A stretch of 16,005 bases of DNA, taken from the NCBI GenBank assembly GCA_017542915.1, contig JAFXWI010000020.1:1-16005 (forward strand), in the 5' to 3' direction. Both the position numbers and the translations under genes were made by a program. The stretch is from Paludibacteraceae bacterium (lineage in GTDB: Bacteria > Bacteroidota > Bacteroidia > Bacteroidales > Paludibacteraceae). The notes beneath the pieces are model-generated. The model searched no databases and was not told where the DNA came from. It saw nothing but the letters and a program-made list of their open reading frames with translations. Below are positions 7,826 to 15,145 of the stretch, in pieces (position 1 is the first letter of the stretch; each line of letters begins with the position of its first letter).

Positions 7826-8587
7826 GATGCGCTCCATATTTTGTTGTTTGATCCAACCTTCGTTATTGCCGACGCGGATGTTACACCATTCTCCGAGGGT
7901 TTCTCGGATCGTCACTTTCGTGCCTTCGTGGAGAGTGAAGAGGTCGGTTCCGGAACGGTCAGGCGAAGACTTAGCATTGACGACGCCTTGGGTAATGATG
8001 GCTTCGTTACGCAGGGTATCGCGTTTATGCAGCGAACCGGCATTGAGACCTGCGATGAGCGAGAAGAGCAGCGCTGTCCATGCGATGTGGAAAGCGGTCT
8101 TTCGCAACCAAGGCTCGTGTCCCAACAGGAACAACAGAATGCCCGTTAATCCCAAGATAAACAGAACGATGGAGATCACAAGCCACGTGTGCTCCGAGAG
8201 GTTATTACGCACCGTTCGCGCCCACGAGGAGAGGAAGAAATCCTGCTCGGTGATGTTATCCGTGATCTTGCTCTGCGCAAAAGCGAGGTTATACTGCGCG
8301 TCCTTATAGTTCGGTCTCAGGCGCAACGCGCGCTCATAACAAAGGATAGCTTGTGCTAATTCGCCTTGTTTATATTGCGCATTGCCGAGATTGTAGTACA
8401 GCACGGCATCCGGCTGCTCATCAATCATAGCTTGATACAGCGATGCGGCTTCATCGTAACGTCCTTCTGCGTACGCTGTGTTGGCTGCGTCAAACGTCGT
8501 TTGAGCGAACGCGTTGAGATTAAAAAAGAGTATTGCCGCAAGGCAAAGTCCTTTCAACTTTAAACTTTCAACTTTCAACTTTATCAT
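7823..8587 (-). CDS. batE: BatE: TPR and SH3 membrane protein of the aerotolerance operon
   Basis: The last gene of the Bat operon. Layout: hydrophobic signal segment (about 13-28, likely cut after AFA28), TPR repeats (about 32-100), two membrane segments (about 135-155 and 165-183) and a C-terminal bacterial SH3 domain (about 195-252, ending in the typical EGWIKQQNMERI). TPRs suggest a role in binding partners; the SH3 domain may bind envelope material. Work in Bacteroides fragilis links the operon to oxygen tolerance; the biochemical role of BatE is not established. The ATG at 8585-8587 overlaps the batD stop as ATGA, suggesting coupled translation. Residues 2-12 (IKLKVESLKLK) are encoded entirely by a 7-bp tandem repeat, which is odd for a gene start. 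No other ATG lies near, though a TTG at residue 11 would remove most of this part. Confidence 0.85.
   Translation of the reverse strand: MIKLKVESLKLKGLCLAAILFFNLNAFAQTTFDAANTAYAEGRYDEAASLYQAMIDEQPDAVLYYNLGNAQYKQGELAQAILCYERALRLRPNYKDAQYNLAFAQSKITDNITEQDFFLSSWARTVRNNLSEHTWLVISIVLFILGLTGILLFLLGHEPWLRKTAFHIAWTALLFSLIAGLNAGSLHKRDTLRNEAIITQGVVNAKSSPDRSGTDLFTLHEGTKVTIRETLGEWCNIRVGNNEGWIKQQNMERI
8551..8585 (-). repeat. 7-bp tandem repeat coding for the BatE N-terminus
   Basis: On the plus strand the unit CTTTCAA starts at 8551, 8565 and 8572, with variants CTTTAAA at 8558 and CTTTATC at 8579: five units in exact 7-bp phase. The array reads as TTGAAAG on the coding strand. It encodes BatE residues 2-12, and its last base falls inside the batE start codon. 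The variant at 8558 changes what would be an in-frame TGA into TTA. Confidence 0.9.
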
Positions 8588-10434
8588 ATTTTCTGGTCTT
8601 CTAAGTTGTTAATCAAATTCGTTGTCGCCGTATAGAGGTCATCCATCGCATGATCGGTGCTCGGTGCATAACGGGCGAACTCAGCCGTTGAGAGGACGTT
8701 CTTCACATCCGCTATCAGCGTCTCGCTCACACCTTTCTGCTGCAAGATGGACGTGATATTTTCCTTATTCAGATCCGCTGTCGGGATAGAGAGACGGTCG
8801 CTGAGGTACGTCCAAGCGGCTTGTTCGATAGCTGCGTAGAAAGCATCTTTGTTGTTTGCCTTCAGGGCAGCAGCTGCGGCTTTCAGACGTTTCTGTGCCA
8901 CTTTGTTGGCACGTTTGTACCTTACGCGGGTGATATCCGCGTTCTCCAACATCTGCTTACGCAGAACGACCAGCACGATACCTGCCAGAACTAACGGAAG
9001 AACGTACCACAACCAAAGGTATTGATAATCGATCAAAGACGATTGTGCCTTCGCTTTCCTTTGCAGCGGTTTGGCGTCAATATAACGGATGTCCGAGCCG
9101 AGTTGTTTGATGTCCTCCTTTTGGGCGTGATAAACGACAGCTCCTTCTTCGCCGGAAGAGCTTCCGGCAGACGAGCCTGCTCCGCGTTTCACATGAATCG
9201 TATATTCCGGCGTCGAGAGGGTCTTGTAGGCTTTCTCCTCGATATCGAAATAGCTGAAATGCACAGCAGGGATCGTGTAGTCTCCTGCGCTGCGCGGAAT
9301 AGCAAGATATTCAATCGATTTGGTACCGCTGACGCCGGAGGAAGTAGTCTTGAAGTTATTGGTCACTTTCGGGTCATAGGGCTCAAAGCCTTCGGGCCAA
9401 TCTATCGAAGGCGTCTTGAGCAGTTTCATGTTTCCTGAACCCGAGATATCCAATTTGATGGTCACCGCATCGTTTGCTTGCAACTCCGTTTGAGAGATCG
9501 AAGGCGTGAGGTTGAACTTACCGACACCTCCTGAGAAACCGGCAGGTTTGCCTCCCGGCAGAGACGCTACATGTATCGTCACGCCCGGAGCAGTAAGCAT
9601 CTTGGTGACGTTGGTGTACGAACCGAAGAAGTCGTCAAAGATCGAACGAACTTGTTGTCTGGTCTGCACGCGAAGCACTGCCTCGAAGCGCGCCGGGTCA
9701 ATAGTGATATCGCCCGAGTGCTGCGGATAGAGGATCGTTCGGTACAGTACCGCTGTCTGGTAATTACGACCGTTATAGTGCTCCAACTCGGTTTGTATCT
9801 CGCCTTGCTCCAACTCCTGTTTGAGGAAGCCCGTGAACTCCGGTAACTTGGTGTTGTTGGTCAATTGGGCTACATCCACATTCGCGAAATAAAGCTTGTA
9901 CATGATCATAAACGCTTCCTGTTCATGCACCTTGGTCTTGGTAGTGATAGTGCGCACAAAGAGGTTCTCGGAGGACACTTGTGAACCCTGCGAGCCCTGC
10001 GAAGACTGTTGTCCTTGTCCCCTCCCTTGAGAGGCAGTCTGCTGCGGTTGTTGGTCTTCCGGCAACACCTGTATCCGCACGCCGTTGGATTGATAGTTCG
10101 AACCGTCCACCTTGATGCTTGCCGGACCGATGGTAAACGTACCGGTACGTTGCGCCATGAGGGTGTACGTGTACGTCTGCTCGTACGAGGATGTACGGCG
10201 TCCGTTCACAAACGAGATGCTGCTGCTTGTACTGGAATACGGACCTGCCAATACGTCAAAATCCGTGAACTCCGGTGCATTCAGATCACGGCAACGCTGG
10301 TTGACAGTGTACGTCAACTGAAACGGACGTCCGGCTATGACCTGACTTGGCGCGTTCGCTTTAAATACGACCTCATCGGCAAACACACTTAGTGCGATGC
10401 CGATGAATACTAATATCGATAAAATCTTCTTCAT
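8584..10434 (-). CDS. batD: BatD: large periplasmic protein with C-terminal membrane anchor
   Basis: BatD (oxygen-tolerance family) is a mainly periplasmic protein of beta-rich domains, held by one membrane segment. Seen here: a Sec signal (MKKILSILVFIGIALSVFA, residues 1-19), beta-rich domains (about 20-125 and 157-415), a membrane segment (about 471-492) and a cytoplasmic helical part (about 500-616). Residues 127-155 form a Gln/Ser/Gly linker, also typical of the family but variable. Start choice: ATG at 10434, five bases after the batC position-10437 stop codon region, gives a clean signal peptide; an ATG at 10443 (MVI before MKK) would overlap batC by 7 bp and cannot be excluded. Length 616 aa is normal. 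In the operon it follows the VWA proteins BatA and BatB, with which it may form a complex. No key residues are known for this family. Confidence 0.88.
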   Translation of the reverse strand: MKKILSILVFIGIALSVFADEVVFKANAPSQVIAGRPFQLTYTVNQRCRDLNAPEFTDFDVLAGPYSSTSSSISFVNGRRTSSYEQTYTYTLMAQRTGTFTIGPASIKVDGSNYQSNGVRIQVLPEDQQPQQTASQGRGQGQQSSQGSQGSQVSSENLFVRTITTKTKVHEQEAFMIMYKLYFANVDVAQLTNNTKLPEFTGFLKQELEQGEIQTELEHYNGRNYQTAVLYRTILYPQHSGDITIDPARFEAVLRVQTRQQVRSIFDDFFGSYTNVTKMLTAPGVTIHVASLPGGKPAGFSGGVGKFNLTPSISQTELQANDAVTIKLDISGSGNMKLLKTPSIDWPEGFEPYDPKVTNNFKTTSSGVSGTKSIEYLAIPRSAGDYTIPAVHFSYFDIEEKAYKTLSTPEYTIHVKRGAGSSAGSSSGEEGAVVYHAQKEDIKQLGSDIRYIDAKPLQRKAKAQSSLIDYQYLWLWYVLPLVLAGIVLVVLRKQMLENADITRVRYKRANKVAQKRLKAAAAALKANNKDAFYAAIEQAAWTYLSDRLSIPTADLNKENITSILQQKGVSETLIADVKNVLSTAEFARYAPSTDHAMDDLYTATTNLINNLEDQKI

Positions 10435-10436
10435 AA

Positions 10437-11135
10437 TTACCATTCCTTTTCTACTCGACGTTTCTTACCTTGCTGTTTTTGCAACTTCTCTTGGGTATCC
10501 TGTTCGTCTTGCTCCAGAGCCTGCAAGATCTGCTCAGCGGTCTCTTTGTCCATCTGGTCTTCGTTCTGCTCTTGTTGCTGTTGCTCTTGTTGCTGGTCTT
10601 GGTTTTGATCTTGTTGTTCTTGCTGCTGTTGTTGCTGTTGCTGGTCTTGTTTCTGATCTTTTTTGTCCTGATTCTGCTGTTGTTGTTGCTGTTGTTGCTG
10701 AAGCATCTCCATCGCTTTGACCAAGTTATACCGCGTGTCATTATCCTTCGGGTTCGAACGCAAGGACTCCTGATAAGCAGCTACGGCTTTGTCGTACTGC
10801 TGTTGCGCGAACGCGCAGTTACCGATGTTATGCATCGCCTTGGAGTAACGGGTCTTGTCTTCCTGTTTGTCCAAGATCTTCGCTGCGGTCTCAAACTCAA
10901 CCTGTGCGTCAGCGTACTTGTCCTGCTTGAACAACGCGTCGCCTAAGTTATAATGTGCCTCGTAACTGTTTTTGTTTGCCTCTAAACCACGACGGTAGTT
11001 CACCTCCGCCTCGGTGTAGTTCTGCTTGCGGTATTGCTTGTTGCCCTTACGCACATCGCTCGACTCCTTCTGCGCAAAAGCCGCAGAACTGAATGCAATC
11101 AGCAACACTAATATACTATAAACTTTTAACTTCAT
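10437..11135 (-). CDS. batC: BatC: TPR protein with Gln-rich region
   Basis: Layout from ATG at 11135: signal peptide (MKLKVYSILVLLIAFSSAAFA, residues 1-21), TPR repeats (about 25-140, with AHYNLGDALFKQDKYADAQ and AMHNIGNCAFAQQQYDKA), a region of about 50 residues very rich in Gln with some Asp, Glu and Asn (146-195), then a helical end and the basic-aromatic C-terminus KKRRVEKEW, typical of BatC in Bacteroidota. It is presumably periplasmic and binds partners through its TPRs. ATG 11135 is preferred over TTG 11147, since it gives a normal signal peptide; it lies 8 bp after the batB stop. The first residues (KLKVYS) also look repeat-derived. The Gln run is encoded by mixed CAA and CAG codons, so its length may vary between strains by slippage. 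Confidence 0.87.
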   Translation of the reverse strand: MKLKVYSILVLLIAFSSAAFAQKESSDVRKGNKQYRKQNYTEAEVNYRRGLEANKNSYEAHYNLGDALFKQDKYADAQVEFETAAKILDKQEDKTRYSKAMHNIGNCAFAQQQYDKAVAAYQESLRSNPKDNDTRYNLVKAMEMLQQQQQQQQQNQDKKDQKQDQQQQQQQQEQQDQNQDQQQEQQQQEQNEDQMDKETAEQILQALEQDEQDTQEKLQKQQGKKRRVEKEW

Positions 11136-11167
11136 AACTTCTTTCAACTTTCAACTTTCAACTTCTC
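11123..11167 (-). repeat. 7-bp tandem repeat across the batB-batC junction
   Basis: CTTTCAA (plus strand) starts at 11141, 11148 and 11155, in exact 7-bp phase, followed by the variant CTTCTCT at 11162. Diverged units (CTTTTAA at 11123) continue into the start of batC. The array encodes the BatB end KLKVES, supplies its TGA stop (11144-11146), and reaches the first codons of BatC (MKLKVYS). Confidence 0.85.
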
Positions 11168-12184
11168 TCCGAATATATCCAATTTGGTTAACGACTTGTT
11201 CTTACGATTGAAGATGAAGAAATCAATCACAAGAAGGAACAGGGCGATCAGAGCAAAGCTCTGGAACTGCTCGTTGTAGTCGGTAAAGACCTGTGTCTCA
11301 ATCTCTTGTGTAGATAACTTGTCCAGCTCTTTCTGAATCGTTTTGGTAGCGGTGTTGGTGTTGTCGCAACGCACGTAGAGTCCACCTCCGGCTTGTGCTA
11401 TCTCGCGACACATCTCTTCGTTGAGACGGCTGACCACCACGTTTCCCTGACGGTCTTTGATGAAGTTATTCGTGCCCGGCAGCGGAATAGGGGAGCCTTC
11501 GGGTTTACCGATACCCACTACCAACACTTGTATCCCTTCTTCTTTGGCGCGGTTGGCAACAGCTACAGCATCGTCCTCATGGTTCTCACCATCGGTGATG
11601 AGGATGATCGCGCGGCTCGCATCGCTCTTCTCTCCGAAACAACGGATAGAGGTGCTCAAGGCTTGACCGATAGCTGTTCCTTGCGTCTTGATGAGCTCGG
11701 GTTTGATGGAGTTGAGGAACATCTTCGCAGACACGTAGTCGCAGGTAATAGGCAGTTGTACGAAAGCGTCTCCGGCAAAAACCACCAGACCCACTTTGTC
11801 GTTCACCATGTTATCCATCAGTTTGGAGAGCATCTGTTTGGCTCTGTCCAAACGGTTTGGCGCTACGTCTTCTGCGAGCATGGAGTTGGAAATATCCAGT
11901 GCCACGATGGCTTCGATACCTTGCCTTTTCTCCGTGCGCTCACTCTGACCGAACTGCGGACGAGCGGCGGCGATGATAAGCAGCATCAAAGCTACCATCA
12001 CAATACAGAACTTCACCGTCGGACGCGTATGACTTGCGTTCGGCATGAGTTGTTCCATCAGTTCGGGATCGCCGAACTCCTCCAACTGTCTTCTCTTATG
12101 ACGCGTATAGAACCAGTATCCGATAGCGAAAGCCGGTATACTCGCCAACAACCCTAAGACTTCTATATTTGCAAAACGAAACAT
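11144..12184 (-). CDS. batB: BatB: VWA-domain membrane protein
   Basis: A von Willebrand factor A protein of the Bat operon. Membrane segments at about 8-26 and 58-74 precede the VWA domain (about 90-285); one more follows at about 308-325. The metal-binding (MIDAS) residues are present: D97-x-S99-x-S101, T170 and D198 in LITDGEN. The VWA domain should face the periplasm or cytoplasm with a metal-dependent partner; MoxR ATPases commonly act on such VWA proteins, so MoxR encoded at the right edge is the likely partner (inference). It is closely related to BatA, and the pair probably arose by duplication. The C-terminal residues KLKVES come from a 7-bp repeat and are unlikely to be part of the ancestral fold. 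It lies 29 bp after batA, with repeat sequence between. Confidence 0.92.
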   Translation of the reverse strand: MFRFANIEVLGLLASIPAFAIGYWFYTRHKRRQLEEFGDPELMEQLMPNASHTRPTVKFCIVMVALMLLIIAAARPQFGQSERTEKRQGIEAIVALDISNSMLAEDVAPNRLDRAKQMLSKLMDNMVNDKVGLVVFAGDAFVQLPITCDYVSAKMFLNSIKPELIKTQGTAIGQALSTSIRCFGEKSDASRAIILITDGENHEDDAVAVANRAKEEGIQVLVVGIGKPEGSPIPLPGTNNFIKDRQGNVVVSRLNEEMCREIAQAGGGLYVRCDNTNTATKTIQKELDKLSTQEIETQVFTDYNEQFQSFALIALFLLVIDFFIFNRKNKSLTKLDIFGEKLKVES

Positions 12185-12193
12185 TGTAATTCG

Positions 12194-12219
12194 TAATTTT
12201 TAATTTTTAATTTTTAATT
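12194..12219 (-). repeat. 7-bp tandem repeat (TAATTTT) between batA and batB
   Basis: TAATTTT begins at 12194, 12201, 12208 and 12215 (last one varied) in exact 7-bp phase. The batA stop TAA (12214-12216) is part of the array. The same unit, with a stop codon in the same register, lies after the DUF58 gene (14185-14204). Confidence 0.92.
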
Positions 12220-13200
12220 ACTTATTGTGCGCAGCACAAAGTACCTCAGTATAACTTCCAAGAGCAGGCAGATGAGTGCTGCTACGAGGTAAGGCATAAA
12301 GTTCTCTGTATGTTTGCTGTACTCGCGCACACGTAGTTTGGTTTTCTCCAACTGGTCAATCTGCTCATAGATGCGCTTGAGGCTACCATTGTCCGTAGCG
12401 CGGAAATACTGTCCTCCGGTGGTCTCGGCGATGCCGCGCAGGGTGCCTTCATCAAACTCCGAATCCATGGTCACGTACTGCCTTCCCATAGGCGTATTGA
12501 CCGGTACTCGGGTCTGACCGTAACTACCGACACCCGCGGTATATACGCGGATTCCAAAAGTCTTGGCTATCTGTGCAGCCGTCTGCGGGTCGATGTCACC
12601 ACGGTTGTTCGATCCATCGGTCAACAGAATGACCACTTTCGACTTCGTCTCGCTGTCTTTCATGCGGTTCACCGCGTTCGCAAGACCTAAACCGATAGCC
12701 GTTCCATCTTCGATCATTCCGTACTCTACGGACTTGAAGAGGTTCACGAGCACCGCGTGATCGGTGGTCAGCGGGCATTGTGTAAAACTCTCTCCTGCAA
12801 ACACCACCAGACCGATCTGGTCGTTCGGCCTTGCTATCACGAAGTCCGAAGCTACCTGTTTGGCTGCCTCCAGACGGTTCGGACGCAGGTCTTCGGCTAA
12901 CATGGTTCCCGATATATCGAGTGCCATCATGATGTCGATACCTTCGGTCGATTCGGACGACCAGCGGTTCGTCAGCTGCGGACGAGCCAAAGCGAGACTT
13001 AATAGGGTCACAACGGCTACGCGCAGCACAAACGGTACATGCAGCATCCATATTCGCCAACTCTTCGGCTGAGCCGCCAACACGCTTGTGTCAGAGATCT
13101 GCACGCTCGCATCGGATTTGTACAACTCGTACGCATACCACGCGATGATCGGTATCAGCAGCAGTAATAAAAATAAATATCCCGGATTTGCAAAACTCAT
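12214..13200 (-). CDS. batA: BatA: VWA-domain membrane protein
   Basis: A membrane protein with a VWA domain, central to the aerotolerance operon. Membrane segments at about 7-25 and 55-72 precede the domain (about 86-285); a third lies at about 302-322. MIDAS residues: D95-x-S97-x-T99, T167 and D195 in LLTDGSN. BatA carries Thr in the third MIDAS position where BatB has Ser, which helps to tell the two apart. The short loop after the first membrane helix (SDTSVL) and ALARPQ before the VWA domain are typical of the family. It is encoded upstream of batB and 13 bp after the 318-aa membrane protein. Symbol given by order and motif; BatA/BatB naming could in principle be swapped in distant species. 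Confidence 0.92.
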   Translation of the reverse strand: MSFANPGYLFLLLLLIPIIAWYAYELYKSDASVQISDTSVLAAQPKSWRIWMLHVPFVLRVAVVTLLSLALARPQLTNRWSSESTEGIDIMMALDISGTMLAEDLRPNRLEAAKQVASDFVIARPNDQIGLVVFAGESFTQCPLTTDHAVLVNLFKSVEYGMIEDGTAIGLGLANAVNRMKDSETKSKVVILLTDGSNNRGDIDPQTAAQIAKTFGIRVYTAGVGSYGQTRVPVNTPMGRQYVTMDSEFDEGTLRGIAETTGGQYFRATDNGSLKRIYEQIDQLEKTKLRVREYSKHTENFMPYLVAALICLLLEVILRYFVLRTISN

Positions 13201-13203
13201 AAA

Positions 13204-13249
13204 CTTACAACTTTTAACTTTCCGACTTCTCTAAACTATCAACTTTCAA
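13204..13249 (-). repeat. Diverged 7-bp repeat between the 318-aa gene and batA
   Basis: In 7-bp phase on the plus strand: CTTACAA (13204), CTTTTAA (13211), CTTTCCG (13218), then, shifted by a few bases, CTCTAAA (13229), CTATCAA (13236) and CTTTCAA (13243). It is a degenerate form of the CTTTCAA array. It encodes the last 11 residues (LKVDSLEKSES) and the stop of the 318-aa protein, and reaches the batA start region. Confidence 0.7.
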
Positions 13250-14170
13250 CTCCTCCACAATCCTTGTCTCTTGGACAAACTCATAGGCAGTAGTCAACGC
13301 CTGTTCGTTCTCGTCCGGCGTAGTGTGCCACTTAGCGAACTTAACAAGGTCGGCGAGTTGCAGCATCTTACTGAGTTTGGCAAAGAGTGCTTTTCCATCG
13401 ACATTAGGCTCCAAGCCTTCGCCTTTCACGAGAATATCTTTCATCTCTCGCAAGGTCTCGTCGGAGGTCTTTTCTGTGCTCTGTACCTCAAAACGACGAC
13501 CGATATACTCGCGCACAACATCCGTCAGATCGGTTTGGTACTCTTTGACTTTACCGTCTTTCCAGATCTTCGCCTCTTTGATGGCATCCAACTTCTCCAA
13601 CGCCACTTCGTCCGCAGGACGCAGCAGTTCCGGATCAATAGGCTCTTCGGTGTTCTTGCGTTTCTTCTCGTACCACTGCCACAACCACAATCCGCCTCCG
13701 ACCAACGCGATCAACAGCAAGCCGAGCAAGACAGAACGGATGAAGCCCCACCACCAGATCGGCGCTTTCTCTATATCTTTGATATCGGTGATAGCGAGGG
13801 TGGTGTCCACTTCGAACGGCTGAACGATATTCAGCGCTAAAGCTTCGGTCCAGAATGTATCTTCGCCGCTGACTACAGCTATCGGTTCGATGGAGAAAAG
13901 GCTGTCCTTGAACGAGGTCAGCGTCAAGTATTGGTTCAACTGCACGCGTCCGTCGCTCAACTTCAGCGTGTCCACGATCGTCTTATCGACGATCTCAATC
14001 CCGTCTTGGAGTTGCTCTCCGAAAACAGGCATCTGAACCTGCTCCGACGCCTCATGCGTGACCTGCAGATGCAGATCCGTCTGATCGCCCAACATCAGCG
14101 TCGTGGAGTCAATACTCGCGCTAACTACTATTGCTAATAATAAATTAAACATCGTGCATTTTTCGCGCAT
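13214..14170 (-). CDS. Membrane protein of the Bat operon, unknown function
   Basis: No named function. Layout: signal-like N-terminus (about 6-20), beta-rich extracytoplasmic part (about 21-135), one membrane segment (about 143-165) and a charged, helical cytoplasmic part (about 168-318). This resembles a short BatD: periplasmic beta domain, single anchor, helical tail. The cytoplasmic part contains VVREYIGRRFEVQSTEKTSDETL, like a segment of Bat-operon proteins of this position (DUF4381-like). It always lies between the DUF58 gene and batA in comparable operons, so a role as partner of the MoxR/VWA complex is likely (inference). Start: ATG 14170 gives a positively charged N-terminus; ATG 14152 (MFNLLLAIVV) is possible, and a small hairpin covers the first ATG. 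The last residues (LKVDSLEKSES) are repeat-derived. Confidence 0.8.
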   Translation of the reverse strand: MREKCTMFNLLLAIVVSASIDSTTLMLGDQTDLHLQVTHEASEQVQMPVFGEQLQDGIEIVDKTIVDTLKLSDGRVQLNQYLTLTSFKDSLFSIEPIAVVSGEDTFWTEALALNIVQPFEVDTTLAITDIKDIEKAPIWWWGFIRSVLLGLLLIALVGGGLWLWQWYEKKRKNTEEPIDPELLRPADEVALEKLDAIKEAKIWKDGKVKEYQTDLTDVVREYIGRRFEVQSTEKTSDETLREMKDILVKGEGLEPNVDGKALFAKLSKMLQLADLVKFAKWHTTPDENEQALTTAYEFVQETRIVEELKVDSLEKSES

Positions 14171-14181
14171 CTTTGCGCGAA
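14162..14181. repeat. Inverted repeat at the start of the 318-aa gene
   Basis: TTCGCGC (14162-14168) and GCGCGAA (14175-14181) form a perfect 7-bp GC-rich inverted repeat with a 6-nt loop. On the minus strand it covers the ATG at 14168-14170, which would be partly hidden in mRNA. On the plus strand its loop holds CATCTTTG, which looks like a -7 element but has no gene to serve. Confidence 0.6.
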
Positions 14182-14184
14182 CAA

Positions 14185-14204
14185 TAATTTTTAATTTTTA
14201 ATTT
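14185..14204 (-). repeat. 7-bp tandem repeat (TAATTTT) after the DUF58 gene
   Basis: TAATTTT starts at 14185 and 14192, with a partial unit at 14199. The stop codon of the DUF58 gene (14198-14200) is within the array, in the same register as the batA stop in its array. Confidence 0.88.
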
Positions 14205-15088
14205 CGAAAAAGCATCATCAGCTTTTTCACATAGTCCTCATCCGTGCACATAGACACATGGTTCATGCCGGTTTTGTTGTACATCTCTTCCAACGCCTCC
14301 TGCTGCTCACTCCATGCTTTCGCATAAGCGTCACGCACACTCTTTATACTCGTATCCGCCCAGACGCGTGCTCCCGTCTCCGGGTCTTTCACTTTCAGCA
14401 AACCCACATCCGGCAGCTCTGCATCCCTTCGGTCGTATATCTGTATAGCACTCAGATCATGTTTCCTGCTCGCAATCACTATAGGAGACACACCACGATC
14501 CTTTGTACTTTGTACATTGTTAAATTGTACATCCATCAGGTCACTGATGATAAACGCCGTACACCGTCTCTTCTGCGCATTCGTCAGATATTGGAGGGCT
14601 GCGTTGATGTCCGTGCCATGATGTTCCGGCTCGAACGACAGCAACTCACGGATGATGTGCAGCACGTGGCTCTTACCTTTCTTAGGCGGGATAAACTTCT
14701 CCACTTGGTCGGAGAAGAAGATCACACCCACCTTATCGTTGTTCTCAATGGTGGAGAAAGCGAGTGTCGCGGCTACTTCAGCGATTGTGTCGCGTTTCAT
14801 CTGACTTTGGGTACCAAAGTTCCGACTTCCGCTGACATCAACCAGTAACATCACCGTTAACTCACGCTCTTCCTCGTACACCTTGATATACGGTCGGTTC
14901 ATCCTCGCGGTCACATTCCAATCTATCGATCGAACGTCATCGCCCGGCTGATACTCGCGCACCTCGCTGAACGACATACCGCGACCCTTAAACTGGCTGT
15001 GGTATTCGCCTGCGAAGATATTCCGACTCAATCCGTGGGTCTTGATCTCTATCTTCCGAACTCGTTGTAATAATTCTTCTGAAGTCAT
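14198..15088 (-). CDS. DUF58 / VWA-like protein of the MoxR-Bat operon
   Basis: A soluble protein of 296 aa, without signal or membrane segment. The DUF58 hallmark GRGMSFSEVREYQPGDDVRSIDWNVTAR lies at 35-62 (key residues G35, R36, G37, E42, R44, Y46, D50, D51, R53, D56, W57). A VWA-like fold follows, with DVSGS at 84-88 (D84, S86, S88), T159-D160 and D183. Such proteins are encoded next to MoxR ATPases in many bacteria and are assumed to be their partners. Odd: residues of about 186-196 (DVQFNNVQSTK) are encoded by a copy of the TGTACAATT-type repeat otherwise found between genes; relatives seem to lack this stretch (from memory, not tested). The insertion sits after the strand ending in ISDLMD, at a loop, so the fold may tolerate it. 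The stop lies in a 7-bp repeat. Confidence 0.9.
   Translation of the reverse strand: MTSEELLQRVRKIEIKTHGLSRNIFAGEYHSQFKGRGMSFSEVREYQPGDDVRSIDWNVTARMNRPYIKVYEEERELTVMLLVDVSGSRNFGTQSQMKRDTIAEVAATLAFSTIENNDKVGVIFFSDQVEKFIPPKKGKSHVLHIIRELLSFEPEHHGTDINAALQYLTNAQKRRCTAFIISDLMDVQFNNVQSTKDRGVSPIVIASRKHDLSAIQIYDRRDAELPDVGLLKVKDPETGARVWADTSIKSVRDAYAKAWSEQQEALEEMYNKTGMNHVSMCTDEDYVKKLMMLFRN
14500..14531 (-). repeat. Intergenic-type repeat inside the DUF58 gene
   Basis: Read on the minus strand, it shares three blocks in the same order with the start of the nusA-infB spacer: TGTACAATT (14523-14531 / 4938-4946), ACAATGTACAA (14510-14520 / 4948-4958) and ACAAAGG (14500-14506 / 4962-4968), 27 matching bases in all, with 3-5 differing or missing between blocks. 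It is read through in frame. Confidence 0.85.
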
Positions 15089-15091
15089 AAT

Positions 15092-15141
15092 TCTAGTAAA
15101 TCTAGTCCATCTAGAATATCTAGAGCATCTAGTCTATCTAG

Positions 15142-15145
<4 letters not shown>
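15092..15145 (-). repeat. 9-bp tandem repeat (TCTAG unit) between moxR and DUF58 gene
   Basis: TCTAG begins at 15092, 15101, 15110, 15119, 15128 and 15137, six units in exact 9-bp phase with variable last four bases. It fills nearly the whole gap and overlaps the moxR stop (15142-15144). In the direction of transcription it reads CTAGA, like the rimP-nusA array, and shares the 15-base stretch ACTAGATAGACTAGA with it. Confidence 0.93.

Noticed and set aside
10470..10946. Poly-Leu reading frame on the plus strand
   Set aside because: It is the complement of the Gln-rich part of batC (CAG/CAA read as CTG/TTG), not a membrane protein.
11136..11147. TTG start for batC overlapping the batB stop
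   Set aside because: The ATG at 11135 gives a standard signal peptide; the TTG part is repeat sequence.
14169..14180. Possible plus-strand promoter (CATCTTTG)
   Set aside because: It lacks the T of TAnnTTTG, has no clear -33 TTTG at the right distance, and no plus-strand gene lies downstream; it is part of an inverted repeat.
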